From the NCBI RefSeq assembly GCF_036322625.1, contig NZ_AP027266.1:3475001-3539000 (forward strand): DNA of 64,000 bases, in the 5' to 3' direction. Positions 29,903 through 39,112 of the stretch are shown piece after piece (the first letter of the stretch is position 1; every line of letters begins with the position of its first letter). The notes beneath the pieces are model-generated. The model ran no database searches. It had not been told where the DNA came from and worked only from the letters and a program-made list of their open reading frames with translations. Position numbers and translations under genes: made by a program. The stretch is from Roseicyclus marinus. GTDB lineage: Bacteria > Pseudomonadota > Alphaproteobacteria > Rhodobacterales > Rhodobacteraceae.

Positions 29903-30481
29903 GTGGACCCGCTCTATCCCTTCGTTTTCCTTGGTCTTTTCAGCCCCGGCCCGAATGTGATCCTGCTCACGGCCTCCGGCGCGCGCTTCGGTTTCCGCGC
30001 CACGCTGCCCCATGTCTTCGGCGTCGCGCTGGGTGTGGGCATCACCGCGGGCCTCACCGGGCTCGGCATCGCCGCCCTTCTTCTCGCCCAACCCGCACTC
30101 GCGCTCGCGCTGAAAATCGCCGCCGCATTCTGGATCGGATGGATGGCCCTGAGCCTCTGGCGGTCTTCTGCCTCGGGCGGTTCGAGCGCCGGCGCGCGCC
30201 CCTTCACCATGGTTGAAGCCATTCTTTTTCAATGGGTTAACCCAAAGGTCTGGGCCGTCGCACTGGCCGCCGCCTCGGGCTATGCCGCCGGTCTCCCCCC
30301 AATCGAAGAAGCCCAGCGCCTCGCCCTCGCCTTCTCGGGTCTCAACCTCTTTGTCTGCCTGTTCTGGTCCTGGGCGGGCTCGCTCCTGGCGCTTCTTCTG
30401 ACCACGCCCCTGGCCTGGCGCATCTTTTCCCGCGTGATGGCAACGGGTCTCGCGGCCTCGGCCGTCATGGTCTTTTTGTGA
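29903..30481 (+). CDS. LysE/RhtB family amino acid exporter
   Basis: A 192-residue inner membrane protein with about six helices. The opening FSPGPNVILL matches the family motif SPGPNxxxV in TM1, and FQWVNPKVWAVALAAA is the conserved mid-protein NPK segment. Members export lysine, threonine, homoserine and similar compounds; the substrate is not readable. The start is a GTG with CGGAG nine bases upstream. It is separated from the ABC genes by 39 bases. Confidence 0.92.
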   Translation: MDPLYPFVFLGLFSPGPNVILLTASGARFGFRATLPHVFGVALGVGITAGLTGLGIAALLLAQPALALALKIAAAFWIGWMALSLWRSSASGGSSAGARPFTMVEAILFQWVNPKVWAVALAAASGYAAGLPPIEEAQRLALAFSGLNLFVCLFWSWAGSLLALLLTTPLAWRIFSRVMATGLAASAVMVFL

Positions 30482-30520
30482 TCTTCGACCTATATCAGGG
30501 GCTCAGGACCGAAAGCCCCC

Positions 30521-32368
30521 ATGTTCCGCTTCTTCGAAAATCTGGTCGATCCCTACACGGCCTATTCCGAAACCGATGCGCCGCCGCGTCGGCTGTGGCC
30601 CTTCCTTTGGGAATATTCCCAACCTTTCAAGGGCGTATTCGCCCTGACGGCCCTGATGTCGGTCATCGTCGCGGTCGTCGAGGTGGGGTTGATCTGGTAT
30701 ATGGGCCGCGTTGTCGACCTGATGTCCACGGGCGATCCGAGCAGCGTTCTGGCCAGCCATGGCTGGGAATTGATCGTCGCCGCGATCTTCATCCTGACGC
30801 TGCGCCCGCTGATCCAGGGCCTCGATGTCGCGCTTTTGAACAATTCGATCCTGCCGCAATTCGGCGCGCTGATCCGCTGGCGCGCGCATCGGCAGGTGCT
30901 GCGCCAATCGGTCGGCTGGTTCGAGAATGATTTCGCGGGCCGCATCGCCAACCGGATCATGCAGACCCCCGGCAGCGCGGGCGACGCGATCTTTCAAATC
31001 TTTGATGCAATTACCTTTTCCCTCGCCTATCTCGTCGGCGCCGCGATCCTATTGGCCGATGCCGACCCGCGTCTCGCGATCCCGCTTCTGGCATGGTTTG
31101 CGCTCTACGGCCTGCTTTTGCGCTGGACGATCATCCGCATCGGCCCCGCCTCCAAGGCCAGCGCCGATGCACGCTCCATGACGACGGGGCGGGTCGTCGA
31201 CAGCTATACCAACATCCATTCGGTCAAGCTTTTCGCCCATCACGACCGCGAAATCGCCTATGCCAAGGAAGCGATCGAAGAGACGCGGCAGACCTTCGCC
31301 CGCGAAATGCGGCTTTTTACCATCATGGACGTGGCCTTGACCGCGTTGAACGGCCTGCTGATCGTCTCGGTTGTCGGTTGGGCCTTCTGGCTTTGGTCCG
31401 CCGGTGCCGCCTCGGTCGGGGCGGTTGCCGCCGCGACGGCCCTGACCTTGCGCCTCAACGCGATGACGGGCTGGATCATGTGGGCCGTTTCCACGCTGTT
31501 CCGTTCGCTCGGCGTTGTCGCCGAAGGGATGGAGACGATCGCAGACCCGATCACGCTCACCGATGCCGCCGATGCCAAGCCGCTGCAGATGGCACAGGGC
31601 GAAATCACCTTCGACGCCGTCAGCCACCATTACGGGCGCGGGGCGGGTGGATTGGACCGGGTGACCCTGACGATCCGACCGGGCGAGAAACTGGGCCTTG
31701 TCGGGCGCTCAGGCGCTGGAAAATCCACCATCGTCAAGCTCTTGCTGCGGTTCTACGATGTCGAGGAGGGGCGCATCCTGATCGATGGGCAGGATATCCG
31801 ACGCGTGACGCAGGACAGTTTGCGCCGCGAGATCGGCATGGTGCAGCAAGACAGCTCGCTTCTGCATCGCTCGGTCCGCGACAACATTCTTTATGGCCGC
31901 CCCGACGCCACCGAGGAGCAGATGATCGCCGCCGCCAAGCGGGCGGAAGCGCATGAGTTCATCCTGACCCTCGAAGATCCGCAGGGCCGGCGCGGCTATG
32001 ACGCCCATGTCGGCGAACGCGGCGTGAAATTGTCCGGCGGTCAGCGCCAGCGCGTGACGCTTGCGCGCGTGATCCTCAAGGATGCGCCGATCCTCGTGCT
32101 GGACGAGGCGACATCGGCACTGGATTCGGAGGTCGAGGCCGCGATCCAGGACACGCTTTACGGCGTGATGCAGGGCAAGACGGTCATCGCCATCGCGCAT
32201 CGGCTTTCGACCATCGCGCAGATGGACCGGATCGTGGTGCTGGATGCGGGCCATGTCGCCGAGGAAGGCACGCATGCCGAATTGCTGGCCAAGGGCGGGC
32301 TTTATGCCGGATTCTGGGCGCGGCAATCGGGCGGCTTCATCGGAACCGAGACGGAGGCGGCGGAATGA
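30521..32368 (+). CDS. ABC exporter half-transporter, ATPase-permease fusion (first subunit)
   Basis: A 615-residue type IV ABC exporter half: about six membrane helices (1-330), then an ATPase domain with Walker A GRSGAGKST (about 394-402), signature LSGGQRQR (about 503), Walker B ILVLDEATSALDSE and the switch His in IAHRLST. A WGMGR-like VWYMGR segment is in TM1-2. The ATGA overlap with the next gene implies a heterodimer. Relatives in this group are annotated as multidrug or lipid flippases. No periplasmic or substrate gene is near. Confidence 0.92.
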   Translation: MFRFFENLVDPYTAYSETDAPPRRLWPFLWEYSQPFKGVFALTALMSVIVAVVEVGLIWYMGRVVDLMSTGDPSSVLASHGWELIVAAIFILTLRPLIQGLDVALLNNSILPQFGALIRWRAHRQVLRQSVGWFENDFAGRIANRIMQTPGSAGDAIFQIFDAITFSLAYLVGAAILLADADPRLAIPLLAWFALYGLLLRWTIIRIGPASKASADARSMTTGRVVDSYTNIHSVKLFAHHDREIAYAKEAIEETRQTFAREMRLFTIMDVALTALNGLLIVSVVGWAFWLWSAGAASVGAVAAATALTLRLNAMTGWIMWAVSTLFRSLGVVAEGMETIADPITLTDAADAKPLQMAQGEITFDAVSHHYGRGAGGLDRVTLTIRPGEKLGLVGRSGAGKSTIVKLLLRFYDVEEGRILIDGQDIRRVTQDSLRREIGMVQQDSSLLHRSVRDNILYGRPDATEEQMIAAAKRAEAHEFILTLEDPQGRRGYDAHVGERGVKLSGGQRQRVTLARVILKDAPILVLDEATSALDSEVEAAIQDTLYGVMQGKTVIAIAHRLSTIAQMDRIVVLDAGHVAEEGTHAELLAKGGLYAGFWARQSGGFIGTETEAAE

Positions 32369-34227
32369 CCCGCGTGTTCCGTCCGATCCTGTTGTGGCTT
32401 GCCGATCTGATCGACGGTTTCGCCCCCGCCGAAGGCGCGCCGCCCCGCACGCTCTGGCCATTCCTGCGGTGGTGTCTTGCCGGGGCCTGGCCCGTGATCT
32501 GGGTCGCGACACTGTTTTCCGCGCTGGCAGGCGGGATGGAGGTGGCCTCCGCCTGGCTCTTGGGCGTGGTGATCGACAGCGCGCTGTCCCATGGTCCCGA
32601 GGGATATTTCGCCGAAAACGCGCTGCTGATCGGGGTCTATGTCGGGTTCTACCTGTTGTTGCGCCCCTTGTTTTTCGGGGCCTCGGCGGCGTTCAACGGG
32701 ATCGTTTTGCCCCCCAACCTCGCCCCCCTGATCCAAAGCCGGCTGCACCGCTGGTCGCTTGGCCATGCCGTGAGCTTTTTCGACAATGATTTTGCAGGCC
32801 GCATCGCCCAAAAGCAGATGCAGACCGCAGCCGCGCTGGTGAACGTGGTGACCGAGGTCATCAACGCGGGTGCCTTTGCCATCGCCACGCTGATCGGTGC
32901 GGTGGTGATGCTGGCCGCCATAGATTGGCGCATCGGGTTGGTGCTGCTCGTCTGGACGGTCGGCTATCTCTACATGATCCGCTGGTTCATGCCGCGCATC
33001 CGCAAGCTGTCGAAAACACGGGCGGCGGCGCGCGCCAATGTGACGGGCCAGATCGTGGACACGATCACCAACATCAAGACGGTCAAGCTGTTCGGTCATG
33101 TCGATTACGAGGATGAAACCGCGATCGAGGCGATGAAGGGCTATCGCAGCGCCGCGCTTGATTTCGGGTTCCTGTCCACCGGGTTCCGTCTTGCGCTGAT
33201 GGCGACGGCGGGGGCGCTGCCGGTGGCCTTGGTCCTGGGGGCTGTCGTCCTGTGGCAGGCGGGCAGCGTCACGGCGGGCGAGATCGCGGCGACCGGTGCC
33301 GTTTCGATGCGCATCGCCCAGATGACCGGCTGGGTCAGTTTCACGCTGATGGCCATCTACGCCAATGTCGGCGAGGTCGAGGACGGGATGCGCACCCTCA
33401 CCCCGCCCCATGACCTGACCGATGCCGAGGGCGCGGTCGAGCTGACGGCGGCCAAGGGGCGTATCGCCTTTGAAAAGGTCAGTTTCGCCTATGGGCGCGA
33501 AACCGGCGGCGGGGTCGATGGTATCGATCTGGTGGTCGAACCGGGGCAGAAGATCGGCATCGTGGGCGCCTCGGGTGCCGGGAAATCGACCTTGGTGGCG
33601 TTGCTTTTGCGGCTCTACGATGCCGAAGGGGGGCGCGTGACGCTGGATGGCGTCGATGTGCGGACGATCAAGCAAGACAGCCTGCGCCGTCAGATCGCGA
33701 TGGTCACGCAAGACACGGCGATGTTCAATCGCTCTGCCTATGACAACATCCTGTATGGTCGCCCCGGCGCGACCGAGGCCGAGGTTCACGCCGCCGCGAA
33801 ACGGGCCGAGGCGCATGGCTTTATCGAGGGGCTGATCGACCATCGCGGGCGCACGGGCTACGGTGCCTTTCTGGGCGAGCGCGGCGTGAAACTGTCCGGC
33901 GGTCAGCGGCAACGGATCGCGCTGGCACGTGCCTTTCTCAAGGATGCGCCGGTTCTGGTTCTGGACGAGGCGACCAGCGCGCTCGACAGCGAGGTGGAGG
34001 CCGCCATCCAGGATACGCTGGGGCAGGTGATGGACGGAAAGACCGTGATCGCCATCGCGCACCGGTTGTCCACTCTGTCGGCGATGGACCGGATCGTCGT
34101 GCTGGATCGTGGCCGCATCGCCGAGGACGGGACCCACGACAGCCTCTTGGCGCAGGGCGGGCTTTACGCGCGCTACTGGAACCGCCAGTCGGGTGGCTTC
34201 ATCGGTTTGAACGACGCGGCGGAATAA
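32365..34227 (+). CDS. ABC exporter half-transporter, ATPase-permease fusion (second subunit)
   Basis: A 620-residue partner of the preceding gene with the same layout: GASGAGKST near 400, LSGGQRQR near 509, VLVLDEATSALDSE near 529, IAHRLST near 557. Unlike many heterodimeric exporters, neither subunit shows a degenerate Walker B or signature, so both ATP sites look able to hydrolyse. GC-rich, in line with the genome, up to its stop; the sequence turns AT-rich immediately after the TAA at 34225. Confidence 0.92.
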   Translation: MTRVFRPILLWLADLIDGFAPAEGAPPRTLWPFLRWCLAGAWPVIWVATLFSALAGGMEVASAWLLGVVIDSALSHGPEGYFAENALLIGVYVGFYLLLRPLFFGASAAFNGIVLPPNLAPLIQSRLHRWSLGHAVSFFDNDFAGRIAQKQMQTAAALVNVVTEVINAGAFAIATLIGAVVMLAAIDWRIGLVLLVWTVGYLYMIRWFMPRIRKLSKTRAAARANVTGQIVDTITNIKTVKLFGHVDYEDETAIEAMKGYRSAALDFGFLSTGFRLALMATAGALPVALVLGAVVLWQAGSVTAGEIAATGAVSMRIAQMTGWVSFTLMAIYANVGEVEDGMRTLTPPHDLTDAEGAVELTAAKGRIAFEKVSFAYGRETGGGVDGIDLVVEPGQKIGIVGASGAGKSTLVALLLRLYDAEGGRVTLDGVDVRTIKQDSLRRQIAMVTQDTAMFNRSAYDNILYGRPGATEAEVHAAAKRAEAHGFIEGLIDHRGRTGYGAFLGERGVKLSGGQRQRIALARAFLKDAPVLVLDEATSALDSEVEAAIQDTLGQVMDGKTVIAIAHRLSTLSAMDRIVVLDRGRIAEDGTHDSLLAQGGLYARYWNRQSGGFIGLNDAAE

Positions 34228-35090
34228 ATAAATTTTTGAATTTTTTGGATCTCACGGTGGGGCAAAAAATGTGATTTACAGATATATGAGCGTCGAGGAA
34301 TAGGCTTATAATCCTGCAAATATTTCAAGATCTAGCATTATTAAAAAGTTTTCTCTGATTTTTATCCCAATCCATCCGCAAAAAGCCACCATTAAAATCA
34401 CCTTTGCCGACAAGCCAATACACGCGCCGATAAAATTGTGAAAAAAGCTTTGCCTAGCGCGTCTGTATTTTTTCATCGATTCTACAAGGTGTATTTCCGC
34501 GGCCTTCCAGCACTCATCTGCGGACTTTTCAGGCGCGCGAATTAAGATCGAAATATAAAAAAGGGGGAAAATATCAACGGAACCTCGTCCCTCTAGATCA
34601 CAGTTATGGTTGTAAACCCAGGTTAATTCAAAACCTTGAACGATGATCAAAATGGCCAAGCTTGAAATCAAAGATATTTGCCAAGGAATGAGAGCAAAAG
34701 AAGCAATAATGAAAACAGAAAGCATTAAGTTAAGAGTCAGAATACTCAGCAAGAGTTCTCTGGAGCGATAGTCAACATAGTTATCGGCTAATGAGTGAAA
34801 AGGGGCGAAATTATATGGTGGAACCTTGTTGTCGTACATATTGTTTCTCACACACGCGAAACTGAAAGTTGGCACAAAAAGCGAAGATATCGTGTATCAT
34901 GCTTCGCAGCCTACAGAAATTCAACTATCTTCGACTTAAAGAGGAGCAAGGCTACTCGTAAATGATGGCTGGCTTCTAGCTCTGTTGTCTTATGGTGCTG
35001 GTAAAGTGGATTGTGGTGTCCCAAGCAGGAAGCCATTGAGCTTGAGCGCCGAGCGAGGCAAGTGATGGAAAATTGACGAAAAATAACAGC
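34228..35090. other. AT-rich patch, likely horizontally acquired
   Basis: Sample lines are 30 to 43 percent GC against about 65 percent on both sides; the change is abrupt at 34228 and just before the ATG at 35091. The patch holds one gene on the minus strand (34306-34839) and, at 34970-35085, a stretch with no gene. No inverted terminal repeats, integrase, transposase or target duplication could be seen. The stretch 34995-35085 might be debris of a mobile element, unconfirmed. Confidence 0.75.
34306..34839 (-). CDS. Orphan membrane protein in AT-rich patch
   Basis: A 177-residue protein I do not recognise. Two adjacent hydrophobic helices (about 30-50 and 53-70) are followed by a 60-residue polar, helical segment (EKSADECWKAAEIHLVES, KKYRRARQSFFHN) and a third hydrophobic helix near 130-155 (IGACIGLSAKVILMVAFC). 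The start MYDNKV (34839) has GAGAA upstream; an earlier GTG lacks a site. Codon use is AT-rich and unlike its neighbours. Two N-terminal helices plus a cytosolic helical part recall membrane effectors of defence systems, but no sensor or enzyme gene accompanies it, so this is only a suggestion. Confidence 0.65.
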   Translation of the reverse strand: MYDNKVPPYNFAPFHSLADNYVDYRSRELLLSILTLNLMLSVFIIASFALIPWQISLISSLAILIIVQGFELTWVYNHNCDLEGRGSVDIFPLFYISILIRAPEKSADECWKAAEIHLVESMKKYRRARQSFFHNFIGACIGLSAKVILMVAFCGWIGIKIRENFLIMLDLEIFAGL

Positions 35091-36323
35091 ATGACCGATA
35101 CCCAAGTCACCATCCACCGATTGGGCCACCAGGGCGACGGCATCGCGCCCGGTCCCGTCTTTGTCCCCCTGACGCTTCCCGGCGAAGTGGTGGCGGGCGC
35201 GGTCGACGGCGACCGGATGGAGGCGCCGCGCATCGTCACGCCCTCGCCCGACCGGGTGCGCGCGCCCTGCGCCCATTTCCGCAGCTGCGGGGGCTGTTCG
35301 CTGATGCATGCCTCGGACGGTTTCGTGGCCGGGTGGAAGGCGCAGGTGATAGAAACGGCGCTGGCCGCCCATGACCTGACGACCGAGATACGGGCCACCG
35401 CTACCTCTCCCGCGCGGTCGCGGCGGCGGGCCACGCTGGCCGGCCGGCGCACGAAAAAGGGGGCGCTTGTGGGCTTTCACGGGCGGCGGTCGGACGTGAT
35501 CGTGCCCCTGACCGAATGCCACGTGATCGCGCCTGACCTGTTCGCGCTGATCCCGGTGCTGGAAGAGATCGTCAAACTGGGCGGGTCACGTTCGGCCACG
35601 CTCTCCTTCGCGCTCACCCTGACCGAGACCGGCGTCGATTGCGCTGTGTCGGGGGGCAAGCCGCTGGATGGCCCGCTGCGCGCGGCGCTGCCCCGGTTCC
35701 GTGATCGGATCACGCGGCTGACATGGGGGGGTGAGCCCGTCTATGCCGATGCGGTGCCGCGCCTGTCCTTTGGGCCTGTTGCCGTCGCTCCGCCGCCGGG
35801 TGCCTTTCTTCAGGCCACGGCCGAGGGTGAGGCCGCCCTGCGCGCCGCCGTGGCCGAGGCCTTGACCGGTGCGGCGCGCATCGCGGACCTCTTTGCGGGC
35901 TGCGGGACCTTTGCCCTGCCGCTGGCAACCCATGCCCCCGTCCATGCGGTCGAGGGCGATGAGAGCCTGACCGCCGCGCTGTCGCAAGCGGCCCGTCATG
36001 CGCAGGGCCTGCGCCCGGTCACCACGGAAACCCGCGACCTGTTCCGTCGCCCGCTCCTGCCCGAGGAATTGGCCAAGTTCGATGGCGTGGTCATCGACCC
36101 GCCCCGCGCCGGGGCCGAGGCGCAGACCCGCGCGTTGGCCGAGGCGCGCGTGCCCCGCATCGCCATGGTGTCGTGCAACCCCGTGACCTTTGCCCGCGAC
36201 GCGGCCTTGCTCACGCAGGCGGGTTATCGCCTGAATTGGGTGCAACCCGTCGATCAATTTCGCTGGTCCCCTCATGTGGAGCTTGCGGCCAGCCTGTCGC
36301 TGCCCCATCTCAGCGCAAACTGA
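35091..36323 (+). CDS. RumA/TrmA-family RNA (uracil-C5) methyltransferase
   Basis: A 410-residue SAM-dependent enzyme. A short TRAM-like N-terminal domain (about 1-55) is followed by cysteines CAHFRSCGGC (60, 66, 69) and TEC (143), a 4Fe-4S site as in RlmD/RumA. The SAM motif is DLFAGCGTFALPL and the catalytic segment MVSCNP (Cys near 362). The likely target is 23S rRNA uridine (as in RlmD or RlmC); tRNA is possible. The upstream DNA is foreign up to a few bases before the ATG and no good ribosome site is visible; a TTG at 35073 is an alternative. Confidence 0.88.
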   Translation: MTDTQVTIHRLGHQGDGIAPGPVFVPLTLPGEVVAGAVDGDRMEAPRIVTPSPDRVRAPCAHFRSCGGCSLMHASDGFVAGWKAQVIETALAAHDLTTEIRATATSPARSRRRATLAGRRTKKGALVGFHGRRSDVIVPLTECHVIAPDLFALIPVLEEIVKLGGSRSATLSFALTLTETGVDCAVSGGKPLDGPLRAALPRFRDRITRLTWGGEPVYADAVPRLSFGPVAVAPPPGAFLQATAEGEAALRAAVAEALTGAARIADLFAGCGTFALPLATHAPVHAVEGDESLTAALSQAARHAQGLRPVTTETRDLFRRPLLPEELAKFDGVVIDPPRAGAEAQTRALAEARVPRIAMVSCNPVTFARDAALLTQAGYRLNWVQPVDQFRWSPHVELAASLSLPHLSAN

Positions 36324-36335
36324 GCGAGGGAAAGA

Positions 36336-37124
36336 ATGAGCGACGTGCGTATCGAGGATGCGGGGTTTCGCGGACAGCTTGAGGCATGGTTGGAACGGCC
36401 AACCATCCGCAATGCGATCATCGGGGTGATCCTGTTCAACGCGGTGATCCTGGGGCTAGAGACATCGTCAAGCGTGATGGCCGTGGCGGGGCCGGTGATC
36501 TTGCTGCTCGACCGCGCCTGTCTGGCGATTTTCGTCGTGGAACTGGTGCTGAAGCTGGTGGCGCTTGGGCCAAGGTTCTTCCGCTCGGGGTGGAACATCT
36601 TCGATTTCGTGATCGTTGGCATCGCGCTGGTGCCCTCGGCCCAGGGGCTGTCTGTGCTGCGCGCGCTGCGCATCTTGCGGGTGCTCAGGATCGTTTCGGC
36701 GGTGCCGTCGCTGCGCCGCGTGGTCGAGGGGCTTTTGACCGCGTTGCCGGGGATGGGATCGGTGTTCTTGTTGATGTCGATCATCTTCTACATCGGTGCC
36801 GTGATGGCGACGAAGCTCTTCTCGGCCAGTTTCCCGGAATGGTTCGGCTCCATCGGGGCGTCGCTTTACACGCTGTTCCAGGTGATGACGCTGGAAAGCT
36901 GGTCGATGGGCATCGTGCGCCCCGTGCTCGAGGTCTATCCCTATGCCTGGGCGTTCTTCGTGCCCTTCATCATGGTCACGACATTCGCCGTGGTGAACCT
37001 GATCGTGGGTCTTGTGGTCAATTCCATGCAGGACGCCCATGCCGAGGAAAGCAACGCCGCGACGGATGCCTATCGCGACGAGGTGCTGGAACGGCTGCGC
37101 AAGATCGAGGAACGGCTGAAGTAG
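36336..37124 (+). CDS. Voltage-gated sodium channel of the NaChBac type
   Basis: A 262-residue six-helix channel subunit. S4 carries arginines every third residue (LRALRILRVLRIV, near 107-125), followed by the S4-S5 linker VPSLRRVVEGLL. The pore helix and filter read TLESWSM (about 185-191), the sodium-selective sequence of NaChBac-type channels, not the TxGYG of K channels. S6 is FVPFIMVTTFAVVNLIVGLV and a C-terminal coiled coil (DEVLERLRKIEERL) would assemble the tetramer. These channels can aid motility or pH response. The TAG stop is the first part of a palindromic repeat. Confidence 0.93.
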   Translation: MSDVRIEDAGFRGQLEAWLERPTIRNAIIGVILFNAVILGLETSSSVMAVAGPVILLLDRACLAIFVVELVLKLVALGPRFFRSGWNIFDFVIVGIALVPSAQGLSVLRALRILRVLRIVSAVPSLRRVVEGLLTALPGMGSVFLLMSIIFYIGAVMATKLFSASFPEWFGSIGASLYTLFQVMTLESWSMGIVRPVLEVYPYAWAFFVPFIMVTTFAVVNLIVGLVVNSMQDAHAEESNAATDAYRDEVLERLRKIEERLK

Positions 37125-37175
37125 GCTGGGCAATCTGCCCACCGGTGGTAATGGTGGGCGGATCGCCCACCCTAC
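37121..37175. repeat. REP-like palindrome between convergent genes, copy 1
   Basis: GTAGGCTGGGCAATCTGCC (from 37121) ends in CACC; after GGTGGTAAT the inverse GGTGGGCGGATCGCCCACC is completed by CTAC (to 37175). Two hairpins lie back to back and the ends pair with each other. The TAG stop of the sodium channel (37122-37124) and the TAG stop of dxs (read from CTA at 37172-37174) are the terminal TAGs of the element. Confidence 0.85.
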
Positions 37176-39091
37176 GCCCGCCGCTCCATCCGCGCCACGC
37201 CCAGCACATCGAGAACCTTTGCCTCGATATCCGACGCGTTCATCCGCGCCACGGCGTACATGTCCTCGGGGCTGGCCTGATCGATGAAGATGTCGGGCAG
37301 GACCATGGAGCGGTATTTCAGCCCGGTGTCGAATACGCCTTCCTCGGCCAGCAGATGCGCCACATGGGAGCCGAAGCCGCCCACGGCCCCTTCCTCCAGC
37401 GTGATCAGCGCCTCGTGGTGGCGGGCAAGCTGCAAGATCAGGTCGCGGTCGAGCGGCTTGGCGAAACGGGCATCGGCGATGGTGGGCGTGATGCCCTTTT
37501 GCGCCAATGCCTCCGCGGCCTCGCGCACTTCTTTCAGCCGCGCGCCGAAATTCAGGATGGCGACCCTGTTGCCCTCTGCGATGAGGCGACCCCTGCCGAT
37601 CTCCAGCACCTCGCCCCGCTCGGGCAGATCGACGCCCACACCCTCGCCGCGCGGAAAGCGGAAGGCGGAGGGGCGGTCGCCGATCGAAAGCGCGGTCACG
37701 ACCATGTGGCGCAATTCGGCCTCGTCGGCGGCGGCCATGACGACGAAATCGGGCAGGTTGGCGAGGAATGCCACGTCATAGCTGCCCGCATGGGTCGCGC
37801 CGTCGGCCCCCACCAGCCCCGCGCGGTCGATGGCAAAGCGCACGGGCAGGCGCTGGATCGCCACGTCATGCACGATCTGGTCATAGCCGCGCTGAAGAAA
37901 GGTCGAATAGATGGCGCAGAACGGTTTCAGGCCCCCGGCCGCCATGCCAGCGCAAAAGGTGACGGCGTGCTGTTCGGCAATGCCCACGTCAAAGGTGCGC
38001 GCCGGAAAGCGTTCCCCGAACAGGTCTAGCCCCGTGCCATCGGGCATGGCGGCGGTGACGGCGACGATCTGGGGGTCATCCTCCGCCTCGCGGATCAGGG
38101 TCTGGGCAAAGACCTTGGTATAGCTTGGCGCATTGGCGGGGGCTTTTTTCTGCTCGCCCGTGCGGATGTCGAATTTCGCGGTGGCATGTCCCCGGTCGGG
38201 GCGGTGTTCGGCGTAGCCCTTGCCCTTTTTCGTGATCGCATGGATCAGGACCGGCCCATCGGCGCGCGCCTTGACCGTGCGCAGGATCGCCAGAAGCTGG
38301 TCCATGTCATGCCCGTCGATGGGCCCGATATAGGAAAAGCCAAGCTCTTCGAAGAGCGTGCCACCCACGGTCGCGGCCTTGAGCAATTCCTTGGCGCGCC
38401 GCGCGCCTTCCTGGAAGGGTTCGGGCAAAAGCGACACGGCGCCCTTGGCCGCAGCCTTCAGCTCCTGAAAGGGTGCGCCCGCGTAAAGCCGCGACAGGTA
38501 GGAGGACATGGCGCCCGTCGGTGGCGCGATCGACATCTCGTTGTCGTTCAGGATCACGATCAGCCGCTTGCCCAGATGGCCCGCGTTGTTCATCGCCTCG
38601 TAGGCCATGCCGCCCGACAGCGCGCCATCGCCGATCACGGCAATCGCATCGCCATGACCGGTGTCGCAATCGCCCCCCAGATCCCGCGCCACGGCAAAGC
38701 CAAGCGCCGCCGAGATGCTGGTCGAAGAATGCGCCGCGCCAAAGGGGTCATAGGGCGATTCGGATCGCTTGGTGAAACCCGACAGCCCGTCCTTTTGCCG
38801 GATCGTGCCCATCCGCCCGCGTCGGCCCGTCAGGATCTTGTGCGGGTAGCATTGGTGGCTCACGTCCCAGATCAGCTTGTCGCGGGGCGTGTCGAAGACG
38901 GCGTGGAGAGCGACCGTCATCTCGACCACGCCAAGGCCCGCGCCGAAATGGCCCCCGGTCTGGCTGACCGTCCAGATGGTTTCCGACCGCAATTCATCGG
39001 CCAGGCGGCGCAGGTCGCCATCGCTGAACCGCTTGAGATCGGCAGGCGCTGTCACGCGGTCAAGCAGCGGTGTGCTGGGGCGGTCGGTCAT
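37172..39091 (-). CDS. dxs: 1-deoxy-D-xylulose-5-phosphate synthase
   Basis: A 639-residue thiamine-diphosphate enzyme that condenses pyruvate and glyceraldehyde 3-phosphate, the first step of the MEP isoprenoid pathway. [18 protein letters not shown] is the ThDP motif, [18 protein letters not shown] lies in the pyrimidine domain, and the histidine in [14 protein letters not shown] is conserved. AAGGAGGT with seven bases spacing precedes the ATG. It is last in the operon HDAC-xseB-ispA-dxs, a common alphaproteobacterial order. It could supply carotenoids, quinones and, if present, bacteriochlorophyll tails. Confidence 0.97.
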   Translation of the reverse strand: MTDRPSTPLLDRVTAPADLKRFSDGDLRRLADELRSETIWTVSQTGGHFGAGLGVVEMTVALHAVFDTPRDKLIWDVSHQCYPHKILTGRRGRMGTIRQKDGLSGFTKRSESPYDPFGAAHSSTSISAALGFAVARDLGGDCDTGHGDAIAVIGDGALSGGMAYEAMNNAGHLGKRLIVILNDNEMSIAPPTGAMSSYLSRLYAGAPFQELKAAAKGAVSLLPEPFQEGARRAKELLKAATVGGTLFEELGFSYIGPIDGHDMDQLLAILRTVKARADGPVLIHAITKKGKGYAEHRPDRGHATAKFDIRTGEQKKAPANAPSYTKVFAQTLIREAEDDPQIVAVTAAMPDGTGLDLFGERFPARTFDVGIAEQHAVTFCAGMAAGGLKPFCAIYSTFLQRGYDQIVHDVAIQRLPVRFAIDRAGLVGADGATHAGSYDVAFLANLPDFVVMAAADEAELRHMVVTALSIGDRPSAFRFPRGEGVGVDLPERGEVLEIGRGRLIAEGNRVAILNFGARLKEVREAAEALAQKGITPTIADARFAKPLDRDLILQLARHHEALITLEEGAVGGFGSHVAHLLAEEGVFDTGLKYRSMVLPDIFIDQASPEDMYAVARMNASDIEAKVLDVLGVARMERRA

Positions 39092-39112
39092 GGGCGTGAC
39101 CTCCTTCCGGGC

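Noticed and set aside
34995-35085. Possible end of an insertion sequence
   Set aside because: The stretch looks vaguely like mobile-element debris, but no inverted repeat, transposase fragment or target duplication could be shown.
34911-35522. Minus-strand open frame across the junction of the AT-rich patch and the methyltransferase gene
   Set aside because: It joins foreign DNA with an antisense part of the methyltransferase gene; the composition is not that of a protein and there is no ribosome site.
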